Assembly (NCBI GenBank): GCA_018716105.1
Contig: DVKH01000025.1
Span: 27,250 to 91,249, forward strand
Source: Candidatus Fimivivens faecavium
GTDB taxonomy: Bacteria > Bacillota > Clostridia > Oscillospirales > Ruminococcaceae
DNA: 64,000 nucleotides
Direction: 5' to 3'
Positions 8,152 through 17,829 of the stretch are shown one piece after another. The notes under the pieces are model-generated. The model searched no databases. It had not been told where the DNA came from and was given only the letters and a program-made list of their open reading frames with translations. Position 1 is the first letter of the stretch; each line of letters opens with the position of its first letter. A program made the position numbers and the translations under genes.

Positions 8152-8817
8152 ATGGGAACCGATTGCCGGGACGTCAAACGAAACTATGTCGTGAACTGCA
8201 TCATCGAATCAATCCGCAACGGGGAGTATGCCAAGGGAGAGGTGCTGATCGAGCGCGCGCTTGCCGAAAAACTGAATGTGAGCCGCACCCCGATCCGGGA
8301 GGCGTTTCGATGTCTTGAAGAGATCGGCCTGGTCAAATCCGAACCGCATAAGGGCGTGCGCATTGCGTCTTATTCCCGCCGGAAGATCGCGGATCTTTAC
8401 GATGTGCGCGAAAACCTCGAAGGGCTCGCCGCGCGGAGCGCAGCCAGCAAAAGGAGCCCGGAGGATCTCGCCGCGATGCGCGCTGTGCTTGAGCTGGCCG
8501 ACCGCTTTACGGAGGCCAACGACGTTGAGACACTCGCACAGACAAACAATGATTTCCATCAGCAGCTTGCGGAGATGAGCCACAACGATTATTTAATCAA
8601 TCTCCTGAGCCAGATGCGGGAGAACATCAGTCTTCTGTTTTCCGAGTCGCTCCGGCAGAAAGGGCGGACGAAACGGACGACGAACGAGCACTGGCTGATT
8701 TATCAGGCAATCGATATGGGGTATGAGGACCTTGCGGAGAGCGCGGCGCGGCTCCACATCCGAAACGCCTATAATAATGTGATCGTTAAGCTCGCGAAGG
8801 ACATGCTGGCTGAATAG
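8152..8817 (+). CDS. GntR-family regulator, FCD subfamily
   Basis: A 221-aa transcription factor. Residues 1-75 form the winged helix-turn-helix with LIERALAEKLNVSRTPIREAFRCLEEIGLV and a KGVRIASYS wing. The rest is an all-helical FCD effector domain with the expected Asp/His metal-binding set: LYDVRENLEGLAAR, NNDFHQQLAEMSH, NEHWLIYQAI and ARLHIRNAY. FCD regulators usually sense a carboxylic acid or sugar acid and release DNA when it binds. I prefer the ATG at 8152 because GGGTGAG lies just upstream; a GTG at 8134 is also in frame. A TATAAT at 8114-8119 may be its -10 box. The likely target is the divergent CoA-transferase promoter. A palindromic terminator follows. Confidence 0.9.
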   Translation: MGTDCRDVKRNYVVNCIIESIRNGEYAKGEVLIERALAEKLNVSRTPIREAFRCLEEIGLVKSEPHKGVRIASYSRRKIADLYDVRENLEGLAARSAASKRSPEDLAAMRAVLELADRFTEANDVETLAQTNNDFHQQLAEMSHNDYLINLLSQMRENISLLFSESLRQKGRTKRTTNEHWLIYQAIDMGYEDLAESAARLHIRNAYNNVIVKLAKDMLAE

Positions 8818-8861
8818 GCGGAAAGCCGCCCGCCGGAACTTCCGGCGGGCGGCTTTCCGCT
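8818..8861 (+). terminator. Hairpin terminator after the GntR gene
   Basis: GCGGAAAGCCGCCCGCCGGAA and its complement form a long perfect stem (about 20 bp). The following T tract is short (TTTC), so termination may rely on stem strength. Confidence 0.75.
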
Positions 8862-9225
8862 TTCAATAATTAAATCTGGCGGCGGCATTGAGCTTTTCAG
8901 AAAGAATGCGGCGGAATCTGGCGCTCCGGCCGTCCGTAAGGCCGCGTTCCGAGATGATGATCGCCAGCCCTGCACCGCGCGGTACGCGGGGCGGGCTTGG
9001 AGGGCGGGGAGCGCTTCAAAGCTTTCAAACAGCGAGACAGGCAGAAGCCGGAATTCCGGGCCAGAGGGATGCCGGGGATCGCCCCGGCGGGCGCCTCGAG
9101 CTGGGCGGGGTTCCCGATTGGTCCCGCCGTTTTCAGGGCCTTCCTTGCGCTTCCAGGGGGCAAGATGTCTTGCCGTTTGGGCGGCTGCCCTTCATTGATC
9201 TGTTCGGAAACGAGGCGCCGCCGTT
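8862..9225. other. Gap downstream of comM; fragmentary reverse-strand reading frame
   Basis: No intact gene is visible. On the reverse strand, just after comM, a coherent peptide-like stretch (GLAIIISERGLTDGRSARFR and on to RFNY) ends at 8863. It has no start codon, and the frame is interrupted by a stop within about 15 codons upstream. Neighbouring frames show other short coherent pieces, such as EFRLLPVSLFESFEALPAL. This could be a decayed gene, but I cannot name it, and GC-rich non-coding DNA can look similar. Confidence 0.3.
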
Positions 9226-10752
9226 TTAACGGTTCCAATACTTCCGGTCGAGCGTCCGGTACTGGATTGCCTCGGAGATATGGGCGCTGCCGATGGTTTC
9301 GCTGGCATCGAGGTCGGCGACGGTGCGGGCGACCCGGACGATCCGGTCGTAGCCGCGCGCCGAAAGGCCCAGCCGGTCGAACGCGAGTTTCAACAGCTTT
9401 TGGGCGGCGTCGGTCATCGGGCAGAGGGAGTCGAGCAGCGCGCGCGGGATGGCCGCGTTCGAGGGCACCGGAGCGCCCTCGAAGCGCGCACGCTGGATCT
9501 CCCGCGCCCTTAGGACCTTTTCACGCACCGAAGCGGAGGCTTCGCCGGGGTCTTTTCCCGCGAGGCTCTCATAATTGACCGGCGGAACCTCGAGGTGGAT
9601 GTCGATCCGGTCGAGGAGCGGCCCGCTGATGTGGGCGAGATAACGCGAAATCGCGCTCGGCGTACAGGTGCAGCGCTTGGCGGGATGACCGAAGAAGCCG
9701 CAGGGGCAGGGGTTCATCGCCGCAACGAGCATGAACGAGGAGGGAAAGGTGACCCGGCCGCCTGCGCGGGAGATGGTGACACGTCCGTCCTCAATCGGTT
9801 GACGCAGGCCCTCCATCGCCTGGCGGGAGAATTCCGGCAGCTCGTCCAGAAACAGGACGCCGTTGTGCGCGAGCGAAACCTCGCCCGGGCGGGGGTTTGC
9901 GCCGCCCCCGATCAGCGAGACGGGCGAAACTGAATGGTGCGGCGAGCGGAACGGCCGGTCTTTGACAAGGCCGACGCCGTGCGGAAGAAGCCCCGCGACC
10001 GAATGAAGCTTGGTCGTTTCAACCTGTTCGCGCAGATCGAGTTCCGGCAGGATGGTGGGAAGCCGCTGCGCGAGCATGCTCTTTCCCGAGCCGGGCGAGC
10101 CGATGAACAGGATGTTGTGCAGCCCGGCGGCCGCGACGCAGAGCGCGCGTTTGGCTCCCTGCTGTCCCTTTACATCCGCGAGGTCGAGGAATAGGCGCCG
10201 TTCCTCCGCGGCCAGCGGGTAGTTCTTCGCGGTTTTCAGTCGGCGCTTTCCGGAAAGGTGGAGGAGGACCTCTTCCACGGTTTTCGCGGGGTAGACTTCG
10301 CAGCCCTCGACCACCGCGCCCTCGGCCGCGTTGTCGAACGGGATGATCACTTCCCGCAGGCCGAGCGCGGCCGCGTCGAGAATCATCGGGAGCACGCCGT
10401 TGACCGGACGGAGTTCTCCGCCGAGCGAGATCTCTCCGATCATCGCCGCCCTGTCGAGCGCAGCGGCGACCTGCCCGTCGGCCTTCAGGATGGCGAGCAG
10501 CATCGGAAGGTCGTAGACCGGACCTGCCTTCTTGGTGTCGGCGGGCGCGAGGTTCACGACAATCCTGCTGGCGGGAAAGGAAAGGCCGGAGTTTTTCACC
10601 GCCGCGCGGATCCGGTCGCGGGACTCCTTGACGGCGGCGTCAGGAAGGCCGACCACCTCAAACGCCGGCATCCCGCGGGAGAGGTCAGCTTCCACAGTGA
10701 CGAGATAGGAGTCGATTCCATGAAGGCCAAAGCTTTTGACGCTTGAGAGCAA
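9226..10752 (-). CDS. comM: YifB/ComM-family Mg-chelatase-like AAA+ ATPase
   Basis: A 508-aa ComM/YifB protein. Related ComM proteins are hexameric helicases that promote branch migration during natural transformation; members are also found in non-competent bacteria. The N-terminal third has the S5/Lon-protease-like fold (SYLVTVEADLSRGMPAFEVVGLPDAAVKESRDR). The AAA+ core has Walker A GSPGSGKS near residue 220, Walker B GVLFLDELPEF near 305, and the cysteine-bearing NPCPCGFFGH segment. The Mg_chelatase C-terminal domain follows with GLSARGYDRIVRVARTVADL. Length and motifs are complete. No dprA or other competence gene is adjacent, so its role here is an inference. Confidence 0.93.
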   Translation of the reverse strand: MLSSVKSFGLHGIDSYLVTVEADLSRGMPAFEVVGLPDAAVKESRDRIRAAVKNSGLSFPASRIVVNLAPADTKKAGPVYDLPMLLAILKADGQVAAALDRAAMIGEISLGGELRPVNGVLPMILDAAALGLREVIIPFDNAAEGAVVEGCEVYPAKTVEEVLLHLSGKRRLKTAKNYPLAAEERRLFLDLADVKGQQGAKRALCVAAAGLHNILFIGSPGSGKSMLAQRLPTILPELDLREQVETTKLHSVAGLLPHGVGLVKDRPFRSPHHSVSPVSLIGGGANPRPGEVSLAHNGVLFLDELPEFSRQAMEGLRQPIEDGRVTISRAGGRVTFPSSFMLVAAMNPCPCGFFGHPAKRCTCTPSAISRYLAHISGPLLDRIDIHLEVPPVNYESLAGKDPGEASASVREKVLRAREIQRARFEGAPVPSNAAIPRALLDSLCPMTDAAQKLLKLAFDRLGLSARGYDRIVRVARTVADLDASETIGSAHISEAIQYRTLDRKYWNR

Positions 10753-10862
10753 TCTGATTCCCGCCTTTCGCGCTTTCGTCCAGGCCCTATTCTCAGTATA
10801 GGACCCTGATTAACAAGATTATACTATCTTTGTAGGGAACGCACAACCTTTTTCGCTGTTTG

Positions 10863-10891
10863 TTGACAGCCGGTTGCGGTAAAGCTATGAT
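10863..10891 (+). promoter_or_regulatory. Promoter of the phosphohexomutase gene
   Basis: TTGACA and TATGAT are separated by exactly 17 bases, with the coding start 56 bases after the -10 box. This rules out the longer reading frame that begins at 10860. Confidence 0.8.
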
Positions 10892-10946
10892 ACAATTAAG
10901 GATAAAAAAACAGCCTGCGGATGACGCGGCGGATGGGGGAGATCAG

Positions 10947-12662
10947 ATGGAACAGTCTGTTATCAATAAGTTTCGGGAGTGGAAAGAACTCGCGGTCGAG
11001 GACCCGGATCTTGTACGGGAGCTGGATGAAATCGGTTCCGACGAAGAGGCGGTCATCGAGCGTTTTTCCACCGATCTCGATTTCGGTACGGCGGGCCTTC
11101 GGGGCGTGCTCGGCGCCGGGACCATTCGGATGAATCTCTATACCGTGCGGCGAGCGGCGCAGGCGATGAGCAATGTGCTTCTCCGCAAAGGGCCATGCCC
11201 GGTCGTGGCGATCGCCTGCGACAGCCGGAACAAATCGCGCCTGTTCGCCGAAACCGCCGCAACGGTGTTCAGCTCAAACGGGATCAAGGTCTACCTGTTT
11301 GATAAGATCGCGCCAACACCGATGCTCTCATACGCGGTGCGGTATTACGGCTGCGACGCGGGGGTGATGATCACCGCGAGCCACAACCCGGCCGAATACA
11401 ATGGATTCAAAGCGTATGGGCCGGACGGCTGCCAGCTCGACGCCGGCGCGGCGCGGGAAGTTTTTGAGGAGATGCAGAAGATTGACCCGTTCCGGGATGT
11501 CCTGACCCAGCCGTTTGAACTGGCTTTGGAAACGGGGCTTATCAGCGCCGTTGCGGAGAGGATGAAGGAACGCTACTTTGAAGAGGTCCGGGCGCTCTGC
11601 CTTCGGCCAAATGCCATCCGCGAGGCTAAGCTGCGCGTCGCGTTCACGCCGCTCTGCGGCGCGGGCGCCGTGCCGGTTACCGGTGCGCTGTCGGAGGCGG
11701 GGGCGGTTCTCGACTGTGTCGAGGAGCAGATGGAACCGGACGGGGACTTTACGACCTGTCCGTATCCAAACCCCGAAACCCCGCAGGCGCTCTCCCTTGG
11801 GCTTGCGCGCATGGAGCGGAACGGCGACGATCTTCTGATTGCGACCGATCCCGACGCGGACCGGGTCGGGGTGGCGATTCCGGGCCCCGCGGGGGCGCGG
11901 ATTTTCACCGGGAACGAGATCGGCGTTTTGCTGCTCGATTATCTCGCGCGGGGAAGACGGGAGGCGGGGACGCTTCCGGAGCGCCCGGTTGCGGTGCGGA
12001 GCGTCGTATCTACGCCGCTTTTCGACGCGGTTGCGCGGGAATACGGGATTGAACCGGTGATCGTCCTGACCGGCTTTAAGTATATCGGCGGGGTGCTCCG
12101 CCGGCTTGAGGAGGCGGGCGAAACCGGGCGGTTCGTCTTTGGGTTTGAAGAGAGCTGCGGCTATCTCGCGGGCGGCTACGTCAGGGACAAGGATGCGGTT
12201 TCGGCTTCGCTTCTGATCGCGGAGATGGCGGCGTATCACAAGCTCCGGGGGAAAACGCTGGCCGGCGCGCTCGACGAGATCGGCCGCCGGCACGGATTCT
12301 GGCTGACCGAAACCGAATCCATCGCATTTTCCGGCCCCGACGGGATGCGGCGGATGTCGTTGCTGATGGACCGGCTGTTTGCCGGGCGGCAGGAAACGCT
12401 CGGGAACGAGAAGGTTGTAGAGCGCTGCGACTTCCGTGAGGGCGTGCGCTGGACGCCGGATGGGGAGGCCGGGCTGGATTTTCCGAAGTCGGAGATTTTT
12501 TCGCTCAAGACGTCCGCCGGGTCGGAGGCGATCATCCGGCCCTCAGGGACCGAGCCGAAGCTCAAGGCGTATTACCGCGCCGTCAGCAGTGACCCTGCCG
12601 GGGCGGCGCGGGCGCTTGAAGCGCTGAAAACGGGTGTAAAAGCGCTTTTGGGGCAGGAATAA
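10947..12662 (+). CDS. Phosphoglucomutase/phosphomannomutase family enzyme
   Basis: A 571-aa alpha-D-phosphohexomutase that interconverts hexose 1- and 6-phosphates through a phosphoserine intermediate, feeding sugar-nucleotide and glycogen metabolism. Visible motifs are the N-terminal FGTAGLRGVLGAGTIRMN, the active serine in ITASHNPAEYNG at about residue 144, the metal-binding loop DPDADRVGV near 300, the sugar-specificity loop GFEESCGYL, and the phosphate-binding RPSGTEPKLKAY near 530. The long form resembles the PgcA/PGM2-like branch of Firmicutes, although the motifs do not settle glucose versus mannose preference. The ATG at 10947 has GGGGGAG at 5 bases. Confidence 0.93.
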   Translation: MEQSVINKFREWKELAVEDPDLVRELDEIGSDEEAVIERFSTDLDFGTAGLRGVLGAGTIRMNLYTVRRAAQAMSNVLLRKGPCPVVAIACDSRNKSRLFAETAATVFSSNGIKVYLFDKIAPTPMLSYAVRYYGCDAGVMITASHNPAEYNGFKAYGPDGCQLDAGAAREVFEEMQKIDPFRDVLTQPFELALETGLISAVAERMKERYFEEVRALCLRPNAIREAKLRVAFTPLCGAGAVPVTGALSEAGAVLDCVEEQMEPDGDFTTCPYPNPETPQALSLGLARMERNGDDLLIATDPDADRVGVAIPGPAGARIFTGNEIGVLLLDYLARGRREAGTLPERPVAVRSVVSTPLFDAVAREYGIEPVIVLTGFKYIGGVLRRLEEAGETGRFVFGFEESCGYLAGGYVRDKDAVSASLLIAEMAAYHKLRGKTLAGALDEIGRRHGFWLTETESIAFSGPDGMRRMSLLMDRLFAGRQETLGNEKVVERCDFREGVRWTPDGEAGLDFPKSEIFSLKTSAGSEAIIRPSGTEPKLKAYYRAVSSDPAGAARALEALKTGVKALLGQE

Positions 12663-12702
12663 CCGCCAAAAGAAAGAAGTTTTGAGAAAATAAAAATGTT
12701 CC

Positions 12703-12731
12703 TTGCATTTTTTGCGGCGATATGTTAATAT
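12703..12731 (+). promoter_or_regulatory. Promoter of rpmE
   Basis: TTGCAT and TAATAT are 17 bases apart; an overlapping TATAAT at 12729-12734 would give a 20-base spacer. The site is about 45 bases before the start codon. Confidence 0.55.
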
Positions 12732-12775
12732 AATTAACGCATTTGATTTTGCAGCCAAGAAAGAGGTGACGATAG

Positions 12776-12979
12776 ATGAAAGAGGGAATCCATCCGAAAT
12801 ACGAGCAGACCACCATCCGCTGTGCGTGCGGCGAGGTGATCGAGACGGGTTCGACCAAGAAGGATATCAGAGTAGAAATCTGCTCCAAATGTCATCCTTT
12901 CTTTACCGGAAGACAGAAGCTTGTGGACACCGGCGGACGTGTGGAGCGCTTCAACAAGCGTTTCGGCATCCAAAAGTAA
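12776..12979 (+). CDS. rpmE: 50S ribosomal protein L31
   Basis: A 67-aa L31 protein of the zinc-binding type: CAC near residue 16-18 and CSKCHPF near residue 37 supply the four cysteine ligands. It ends with the conserved [13 protein letters not shown]31 lies at the subunit interface in the 50S central protuberance. The cysteine-bearing form is the zinc-replete paralogue; the cysteine-free replacement made on zinc limitation is not in the window. An AAAGAGGTGA ribosome site precedes the ATG, and the gene is flanked by its own promoter and terminator. Confidence 0.97.
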   Translation: MKEGIHPKYEQTTIRCACGEVIETGSTKKDIRVEICSKCHPFFTGRQKLVDTGGRVERFNKRFGIQK

Positions 12980-13004
12980 GCCGAAGCGCCAATGGCTGGT
13001 AATG

Positions 13005-13038
13005 TTAGGGCGGTGCACTCCTGCACCGCCCTAATTCT
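13005..13038 (+). terminator. Terminator after rpmE
   Basis: TTAGGGCGGTGCA and TGCACCGCCCTAA form a perfect 13-bp stem with a 4-base loop, followed by a T/C-rich stretch. Confidence 0.75.
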
Positions 13039-13064
13039 CATCCTTGAAACGGCGGGGGTGCGCG

Positions 13065-13691
13065 GTGGAGACGGAATATCAGACAATTGAGGCGTTCGCA
13101 CAGGACATGTTTGTCGAAAAGCGGTCGAAATTTATCTGCGCCGCCGCGCCGGCGGCGACGGAGGAGGAGGCGCTCCGGTTTATCAAAGAGCGGCGGGAGC
13201 GGTTCTGGGATGCGGCCCACACGGTTTATGCCTACCGCATCCGGGAGGGGAACCTCTCCCGCTATTCAGACGACGGGGAGCCGCAGGGCACCGGCGGGAT
13301 CCCGGTTCTCGATGTGATCCGGAAAGAGGGCCTTGTGGACGTCGCCGTGGCGGTGACGCGGTATTTCGGCGGGACGCTGCTGGGGGCGGGGGGATTGGTC
13401 CGCGCCTATTCGGGCGGGGCCTCGCTTGCGCTGCATGCGGCGAAGCGGGTGACGATGTCGCTCTGCGCCGAGTGCGAGATCCGGACCGATTACAGTTGGT
13501 ATGGGACGGTTTCGAAGCTTTTGCCCCAGTTCGGCGCTAAGACGCTCGACAGCGCCTTTACCGAGGAGGTCCGGCTCCGTTTCCTGATCCGGGAGGACCG
13601 ACTGATTTCCTTTGAGTCCGCGCTCCGGGAGGCGACCGCCGCCCGGGCAGCGGCAAAGGTTTTGGAAAAGCGCTTTGCCCCGCTCGGCTGA
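13065..13691 (+). CDS. YigZ/IMPACT (UPF0029) family protein
   Basis: A 208-aa protein of the YigZ/YvyE family. The N-terminal domain has the family marks SKFICAAAP, AAHTVYAYRI, YSDDGEPQGTGGIPVLDVI and VTRYFGGTLLGAGGLVRAYSG. The C-terminal ferredoxin-like DUF1949 domain is shorter and more variable. Bacterial members bind nucleic acid or ribosomes, but their cellular function is unsettled; some annotations suggest a peptidase role without strong proof. I chose the GTG at 13065 because GGGGGTG lies just upstream and the product then starts METEYQTIE. A TTG at 13044 would add 7 residues with no ribosome site. Confidence 0.88.
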   Translation: METEYQTIEAFAQDMFVEKRSKFICAAAPAATEEEALRFIKERRERFWDAAHTVYAYRIREGNLSRYSDDGEPQGTGGIPVLDVIRKEGLVDVAVAVTRYFGGTLLGAGGLVRAYSGGASLALHAAKRVTMSLCAECEIRTDYSWYGTVSKLLPQFGAKTLDSAFTEEVRLRFLIREDRLISFESALREATAARAAAKVLEKRFAPLG

Positions 13692-13860
13692 AGCGGCGCG
13701 AAATCTGCCGGATTTTGCAGAAATTTTGAAGTTTCGGGACTTTACAAGAAATTTTGGACAGGCGGAAGGAATTTTTATCTTTCGGCGGTATAATATTAAA
13801 GGTAACATATCAGCAGTCCGCAGTGAACGCGGCGATTCACACGGAGGAAGTATTAGAGAA

Positions 13861-14853
13861 GTGACCATCAGAGAACAGACGCAGAATCAGGAACGGGAGA
13901 CGCTTTCCCCGCTCGCGGTGCTTTCGGAAAACACCCGCGGACGGAAGGAGCCGATTGAAGAATGCGACGTGCGCACGCCGTTTCAGCGCGACCGGGACCG
14001 GATCCTCCACTGCAAGGCGTTCCGCAGGCTCAAGCACAAGACGCAGGTTTTCCTCTCCCCGGAGGGGGACCATTACCGCACGCGGCTGACCCATACGCTG
14101 GAGGTGAGCCAGATCGCGCGGACCGTCTCGCGGGCCCTCAGGCTCAACGAGGATCTGACCGAGGCGATCGCGCTGGGGCACGACCTCGGGCACACGCCGT
14201 TCGGCCACGCGGGGGAATATGCGCTTGGCGAGGTCTGCCCCCACGGCTACAAGCATGCGGAACAGAGCGTCAGGGTTGTTGAGCGGCTCGAGAACGACGG
14301 CAAGGGGCTCAACCTCACATGGGAAGTCCGGGACGGAATTGCCTGTCATACCTCCGGGACGGCTGCGACGCTGGAAGGGCGGGTGGTCCGTTTTTCGGAC
14401 AAGATCGCCTATATGAACCACGACTTTGACGATGCGGTCCGGGCGGGGGTGCTCAGGGAGGACGATCTCCCGTGGGAGATCAAATACGCCATCGGGCGCA
14501 GCCGGACCGAGCGGATCAACGCCTTTATCCATTCGCTGATCGAAAACAGCTCCGACGACATCCGCATGTCAAAGGGCATCCAGAGCGCCTATGACTCGCT
14601 CCGGGCGTTCCTGTTCGAGACGGTTTATACCAACCCGGCCGCCAAAAGCGAGGAGGGTAAGGCGAAGGAGCTTTTAAAGCGGCTTTACGCCTACTACATC
14701 TCCCATCCGGACGAACTTCCGGAGGAATACAGGTTGATCGCCCAACAGAGCGACATCGACCGGGCCGCCTGCGACTACATATCGGGGATGACCGACCGCT
14801 ACGCGGTGACAGTCTATCAAAACCTCTTTATACCGCGCTCCTGGAGCGTTTAG
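13861..14853 (+). CDS. dgt: dGTP triphosphohydrolase-like HD-domain protein
   Basis: A 330-aa HD-superfamily protein of the short, dGTPase-like class. It has the family start with TPFQRDRDRILHCKAFRRL, the first histidine of the metal site in RLTHTLEVSQIARTV, and the HD pair within AIALGHDLGHTPFGHAGE. IACHTSG and DKIAYMNHDFDDA supply later metal and helix residues. Enzymes of this family hydrolyse dNTPs to nucleosides and tripolyphosphate; substrate preference of the Firmicute branch is not fixed by sequence. I used the GTG at 13861; GGAGG lies 13 bases upstream, longer than usual. It sits ahead of dnaG, as in many Clostridia. Confidence 0.9.
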   Translation: MTIREQTQNQERETLSPLAVLSENTRGRKEPIEECDVRTPFQRDRDRILHCKAFRRLKHKTQVFLSPEGDHYRTRLTHTLEVSQIARTVSRALRLNEDLTEAIALGHDLGHTPFGHAGEYALGEVCPHGYKHAEQSVRVVERLENDGKGLNLTWEVRDGIACHTSGTAATLEGRVVRFSDKIAYMNHDFDDAVRAGVLREDDLPWEIKYAIGRSRTERINAFIHSLIENSSDDIRMSKGIQSAYDSLRAFLFETVYTNPAAKSEEGKAKELLKRLYAYYISHPDELPEEYRLIAQQSDIDRAACDYISGMTDRYAVTVYQNLFIPRSWSV

Positions 14854-14940
14854 AAAACAGAACAGCACCGGTTCCCGATCCTTCCGGCCGGCGGGGGCGG
14901 TTCCATTGGCTGAAGACTGCCGGAGAAACGGGGCGGGCGC

Positions 14941-16698
14941 ATGATACCGGAAAGTTTTATTGAAGAGCTCAAATACCGATCGGACATCGAGCAGATCGTC
15001 TCGCCCTATGTGCGCCTCAAGCGCTCCGGGCGGAACCTCACCGGCCTCTGCCCGTTTCATTCGGAAAAATCGCCGTCGTTTGTCGTCTACCCGGAAAACC
15101 AGTCGTTTTATTGTTTCGGGTGCGGGGCCGGCGGGGATATCATCACGTTTGTCCGGCAGATCGAGCACCTTGAGTATGTCGAAGCGCTTCGGTTTCTCGC
15201 CGAAAAGGCGGGGATGACGCTGCCGGAGGACGCCAGGGACGACGAGACTGCGCGGGTCCGGCTCCGGGTGCTGGAACTCAACCGCGAGGCGGCGCGCTTT
15301 TTCCATTCGGTCCTGATCTCGCCCGCCGGAAAGCCCGGCCTTGATTATCTCAGGGGGCGCGGCCTCGCCGGCAAGACCATCCGGCGCTTCGGACTCGGCT
15401 ATGCGCCGGGGGACTGGTCGGCGCTTCTGGACCACCTCCGGGAAAAGGGCTTTTCCGAACAGGAAATGCTGCTCGCCGCGGTGGTTTCCAAGGGAAGAAA
15501 CGGCGGCGTTTACGACACCTTTCGAGGGAGGGTGATCTTCCCGATCATCGACCTTCGGGGCGGGGTGATCGGTTTCGGCGGCCGGATTCTGGGCGAGGAC
15601 GGGCCGAAATACCTCAACTCGGCCGATACGCCGGTGTTTAAAAAGAGCCGCGGGCTGTTCGCAATGAACATCGCCAAGGCCACCAAGGAGAACCGTCTGA
15701 TTCTCGCCGAGGGGTATATGGACGTGATCGCGATTCATCAGGCGGGGTTCGACAACGCGGTGGCCACCCTCGGGACGGCGCTGACCCCCGAACAGGCCCG
15801 GCTGATCAGCCAATACACGGGCGAGGTGATCATCGCCTATGATTCCGACGGTCCGGGCCAGAAGGCGACGATGCGGGCGACCGGGCTGCTCGGCCAGACC
15901 GGCGTGAAGATTCGGGTGCTCGCGATCAAAGACGCGAAGGACCCCGACGAATATATTAAAAAATTCGGGGCGACGCGGTTTAAGATGCTCCTCGACGCAA
16001 GCGCCAATTCGACCGAATTTGAAATCCTTCGCATCCGGCAGAAATACGACCTTTCAACCGACGACGGCAAGGTTGGCTTTCTGCGGGAGTTTGCGGCGGC
16101 GATGGCGGCGCTCCCGGACCGGCTGGAGGCCGACGTGTACATTGGCCGGATCGCGGCCGAATTGACGGTGAGCCGCAGCGCGCTCACCGAGCAGGTTGCG
16201 GCGCTTCGGAAAAAGAACTTCCGCGCAAGGGAAAAGAAGGAGCGGCGGGACCTTAAAATCTACAGCGAGGCGGTTCCGAATCAGCCGCGGGACCCGCAGC
16301 GGTCGAAATATCTCCGATATGCGCTCGCGGAGGATAAGCTGATCGCGCTTTTGATGAAGAATCCGGACTACGGGGCGGAGATCTGTGAAAAGATAACGCC
16401 CGGGGAGTTTGTGACCGACGCAAACCGGGAGATTTTCTCGGTAATCGCGAACCGGATCTCCCAGTCGCTTCCGGTGGATTTGATGAGCCTTTCCTCGTCG
16501 CTGCCGATGGAGGCGATGGGGCGGCTCTCCTATCTGCTCGCCTCAAGCGAGGCGAGAACCTATACCATCGAGGAAGCGAATGATTATATTGACGTAATCC
16601 TCAGCTTCCGGCAGACGAAAACGGGCGACGAGGTCGGCTGTATGCCGGAGGACGAATTATTGGAATACATTCAGAAACTGGCTTCAAAAAAGAAGTAG
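14941..16698 (+). CDS. dnaG: DNA primase DnaG
   Basis: DnaG makes the RNA primers for replication. The 585-aa protein starts with the CHC2 zinc domain (LCPFHSEKSPSF and YCFGCGAGGD, residues about 37-63). The catalytic core follows, and the TOPRIM motifs are AEGYMDVIA near residue 257 and AYDSDGPGQKA near 300. The C-terminal third, about residues 440-585, is the helical region that contacts the DnaB helicase; it is divergent, as usual. The start ATG follows GGGGCGGGCGC without a strong ribosome site. It is 12 bases ahead of rpoD, reflecting the classical macromolecular synthesis operon without rpsU. Confidence 0.96.
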   Translation: MIPESFIEELKYRSDIEQIVSPYVRLKRSGRNLTGLCPFHSEKSPSFVVYPENQSFYCFGCGAGGDIITFVRQIEHLEYVEALRFLAEKAGMTLPEDARDDETARVRLRVLELNREAARFFHSVLISPAGKPGLDYLRGRGLAGKTIRRFGLGYAPGDWSALLDHLREKGFSEQEMLLAAVVSKGRNGGVYDTFRGRVIFPIIDLRGGVIGFGGRILGEDGPKYLNSADTPVFKKSRGLFAMNIAKATKENRLILAEGYMDVIAIHQAGFDNAVATLGTALTPEQARLISQYTGEVIIAYDSDGPGQKATMRATGLLGQTGVKIRVLAIKDAKDPDEYIKKFGATRFKMLLDASANSTEFEILRIRQKYDLSTDDGKVGFLREFAAAMAALPDRLEADVYIGRIAAELTVSRSALTEQVAALRKKNFRAREKKERRDLKIYSEAVPNQPRDPQRSKYLRYALAEDKLIALLMKNPDYGAEICEKITPGEFVTDANREIFSVIANRISQSLPVDLMSLSSSLPMEAMGRLSYLLASSEARTYTIEEANDYIDVILSFRQTKTGDEVGCMPEDELLEYIQKLASKKK

Positions 16699-16710
16699 GA
16701 GGACGATGGA

Positions 16711-17793
16711 GTGGCAGGACAGGAAAAAACAACGGTGGTCAGGGACCTCATCGAGCTTGGCAAGAGCAAGGGGAAACTGACGACCAGCGAGATCAACGAC
16801 GCGCTCGAAGAACTCGATTTTGACGTGGAGCAGGTCGACAAGCTCTATGAAACGCTCGAGGGGCTGAACGTCGAGATTGTCGAGAACTATGCCCAGAACA
16901 TCGAGATCGATTTCCCGCTTCCCGCGGAGGAGGAGCTGGAATCCGCCCTCTCGGCCGAGGGAATCAGCATTGACGACCCGGTGAAGGTCTACCTGAAGGA
17001 AATCGGCCGGGTGGCGCTGCTGTCCTCCGACGAAGAGGTGGAACTCGCCATCCGGATGGCGAACGGCGACCCGTACGCGAGAAAACGGCTTTCGGAGGCG
17101 AACCTCCGCCTGGTTGTAAGCATCGCAAAGCGCTATGTCGGACGCGGGATGCAGTTTCTGGACCTGATTCAGGAGGGGAACCTGGGCCTGATCAAGGCGG
17201 TTGAGAAGTTCGACCATACCAAGGGCTTCAAGTTCTCAACCTATGCGACCTGGTGGATCCGACAGGCGATTACCCGCGCGATCGCCGACCAGGCGCGCAC
17301 CATCCGCATCCCGGTTCACATGGTTGAGACGATCAACAAGGTGAAAAAGGTCAGCTCCCAGCTCCTGCATAAGAACGGGCACGAGCCGACGGCAGAGGAG
17401 ATCGCGAAAGAGATCGACATGTCGGTCGACAAGGTGCGCGAGATCATGCGCGTTGCGCAGGAGCCGGTTTCGCTCGAGACGCCGATCGGCGAGGAGGAGG
17501 ACAGCCATCTCGGCGATTTCATCCCCGACGACGACGCGCCGGCCCCGGCGGACGCCGCCTCGCATATCCTGCTCAAGGAACAGCTTTCCGAAGTGCTGCA
17601 CACCTTAACGCCGCGGGAGGAAAAGGTTCTCCGCCTGCGGTTCGGCCTTGAGGACGGACGTTCCCGGACCCTGGAAGAGGTCGGCAAGGAGTTTAACGTC
17701 ACCCGTGAACGCATCCGCCAGATCGAAGCGAAGGCGCTTCGAAAGCTCCGCCACCCGAGCCGCTCCAAGAAGCTCCGGGATTTTCTCGACTGA
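16711..17793 (+). CDS. rpoD: Housekeeping RNA polymerase sigma factor (SigA/RpoD)
   Basis: A 360-aa primary sigma factor. It shows a short region 1.1, region 1.2 ([17 protein letters not shown]), region 2 with the -10 recognition and melting helix ([21 protein letters not shown]), region 3 ([15 protein letters not shown]), and region 4.2 with the -35 helix-turn-helix ([22 protein letters not shown]). It directs the TTGACA/TATAAT promoters found elsewhere in this window. The GTG start has TAGGAGG at 8 bases upstream. It follows dnaG closely. A second sigma factor, the forespore SigF, is encoded at 55.5 kb. Confidence 0.97.
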   Translation: MAGQEKTTVVRDLIELGKSKGKLTTSEINDALEELDFDVEQVDKLYETLEGLNVEIVENYAQNIEIDFPLPAEEELESALSAEGISIDDPVKVYLKEIGRVALLSSDEEVELAIRMANGDPYARKRLSEANLRLVVSIAKRYVGRGMQFLDLIQEGNLGLIKAVEKFDHTKGFKFSTYATWWIRQAITRAIADQARTIRIPVHMVETINKVKKVSSQLLHKNGHEPTAEEIAKEIDMSVDKVREIMRVAQEPVSLETPIGEEEDSHLGDFIPDDDAPAPADAASHILLKEQLSEVLHTLTPREEKVLRLRFGLEDGRSRTLEEVGKEFNVTRERIRQIEAKALRKLRHPSRSKKLRDFLD

Positions 17794-17829
17794 TAACCCC
17801 CGGCCGGAAGGCCGTTTTAAGGAGTTCCT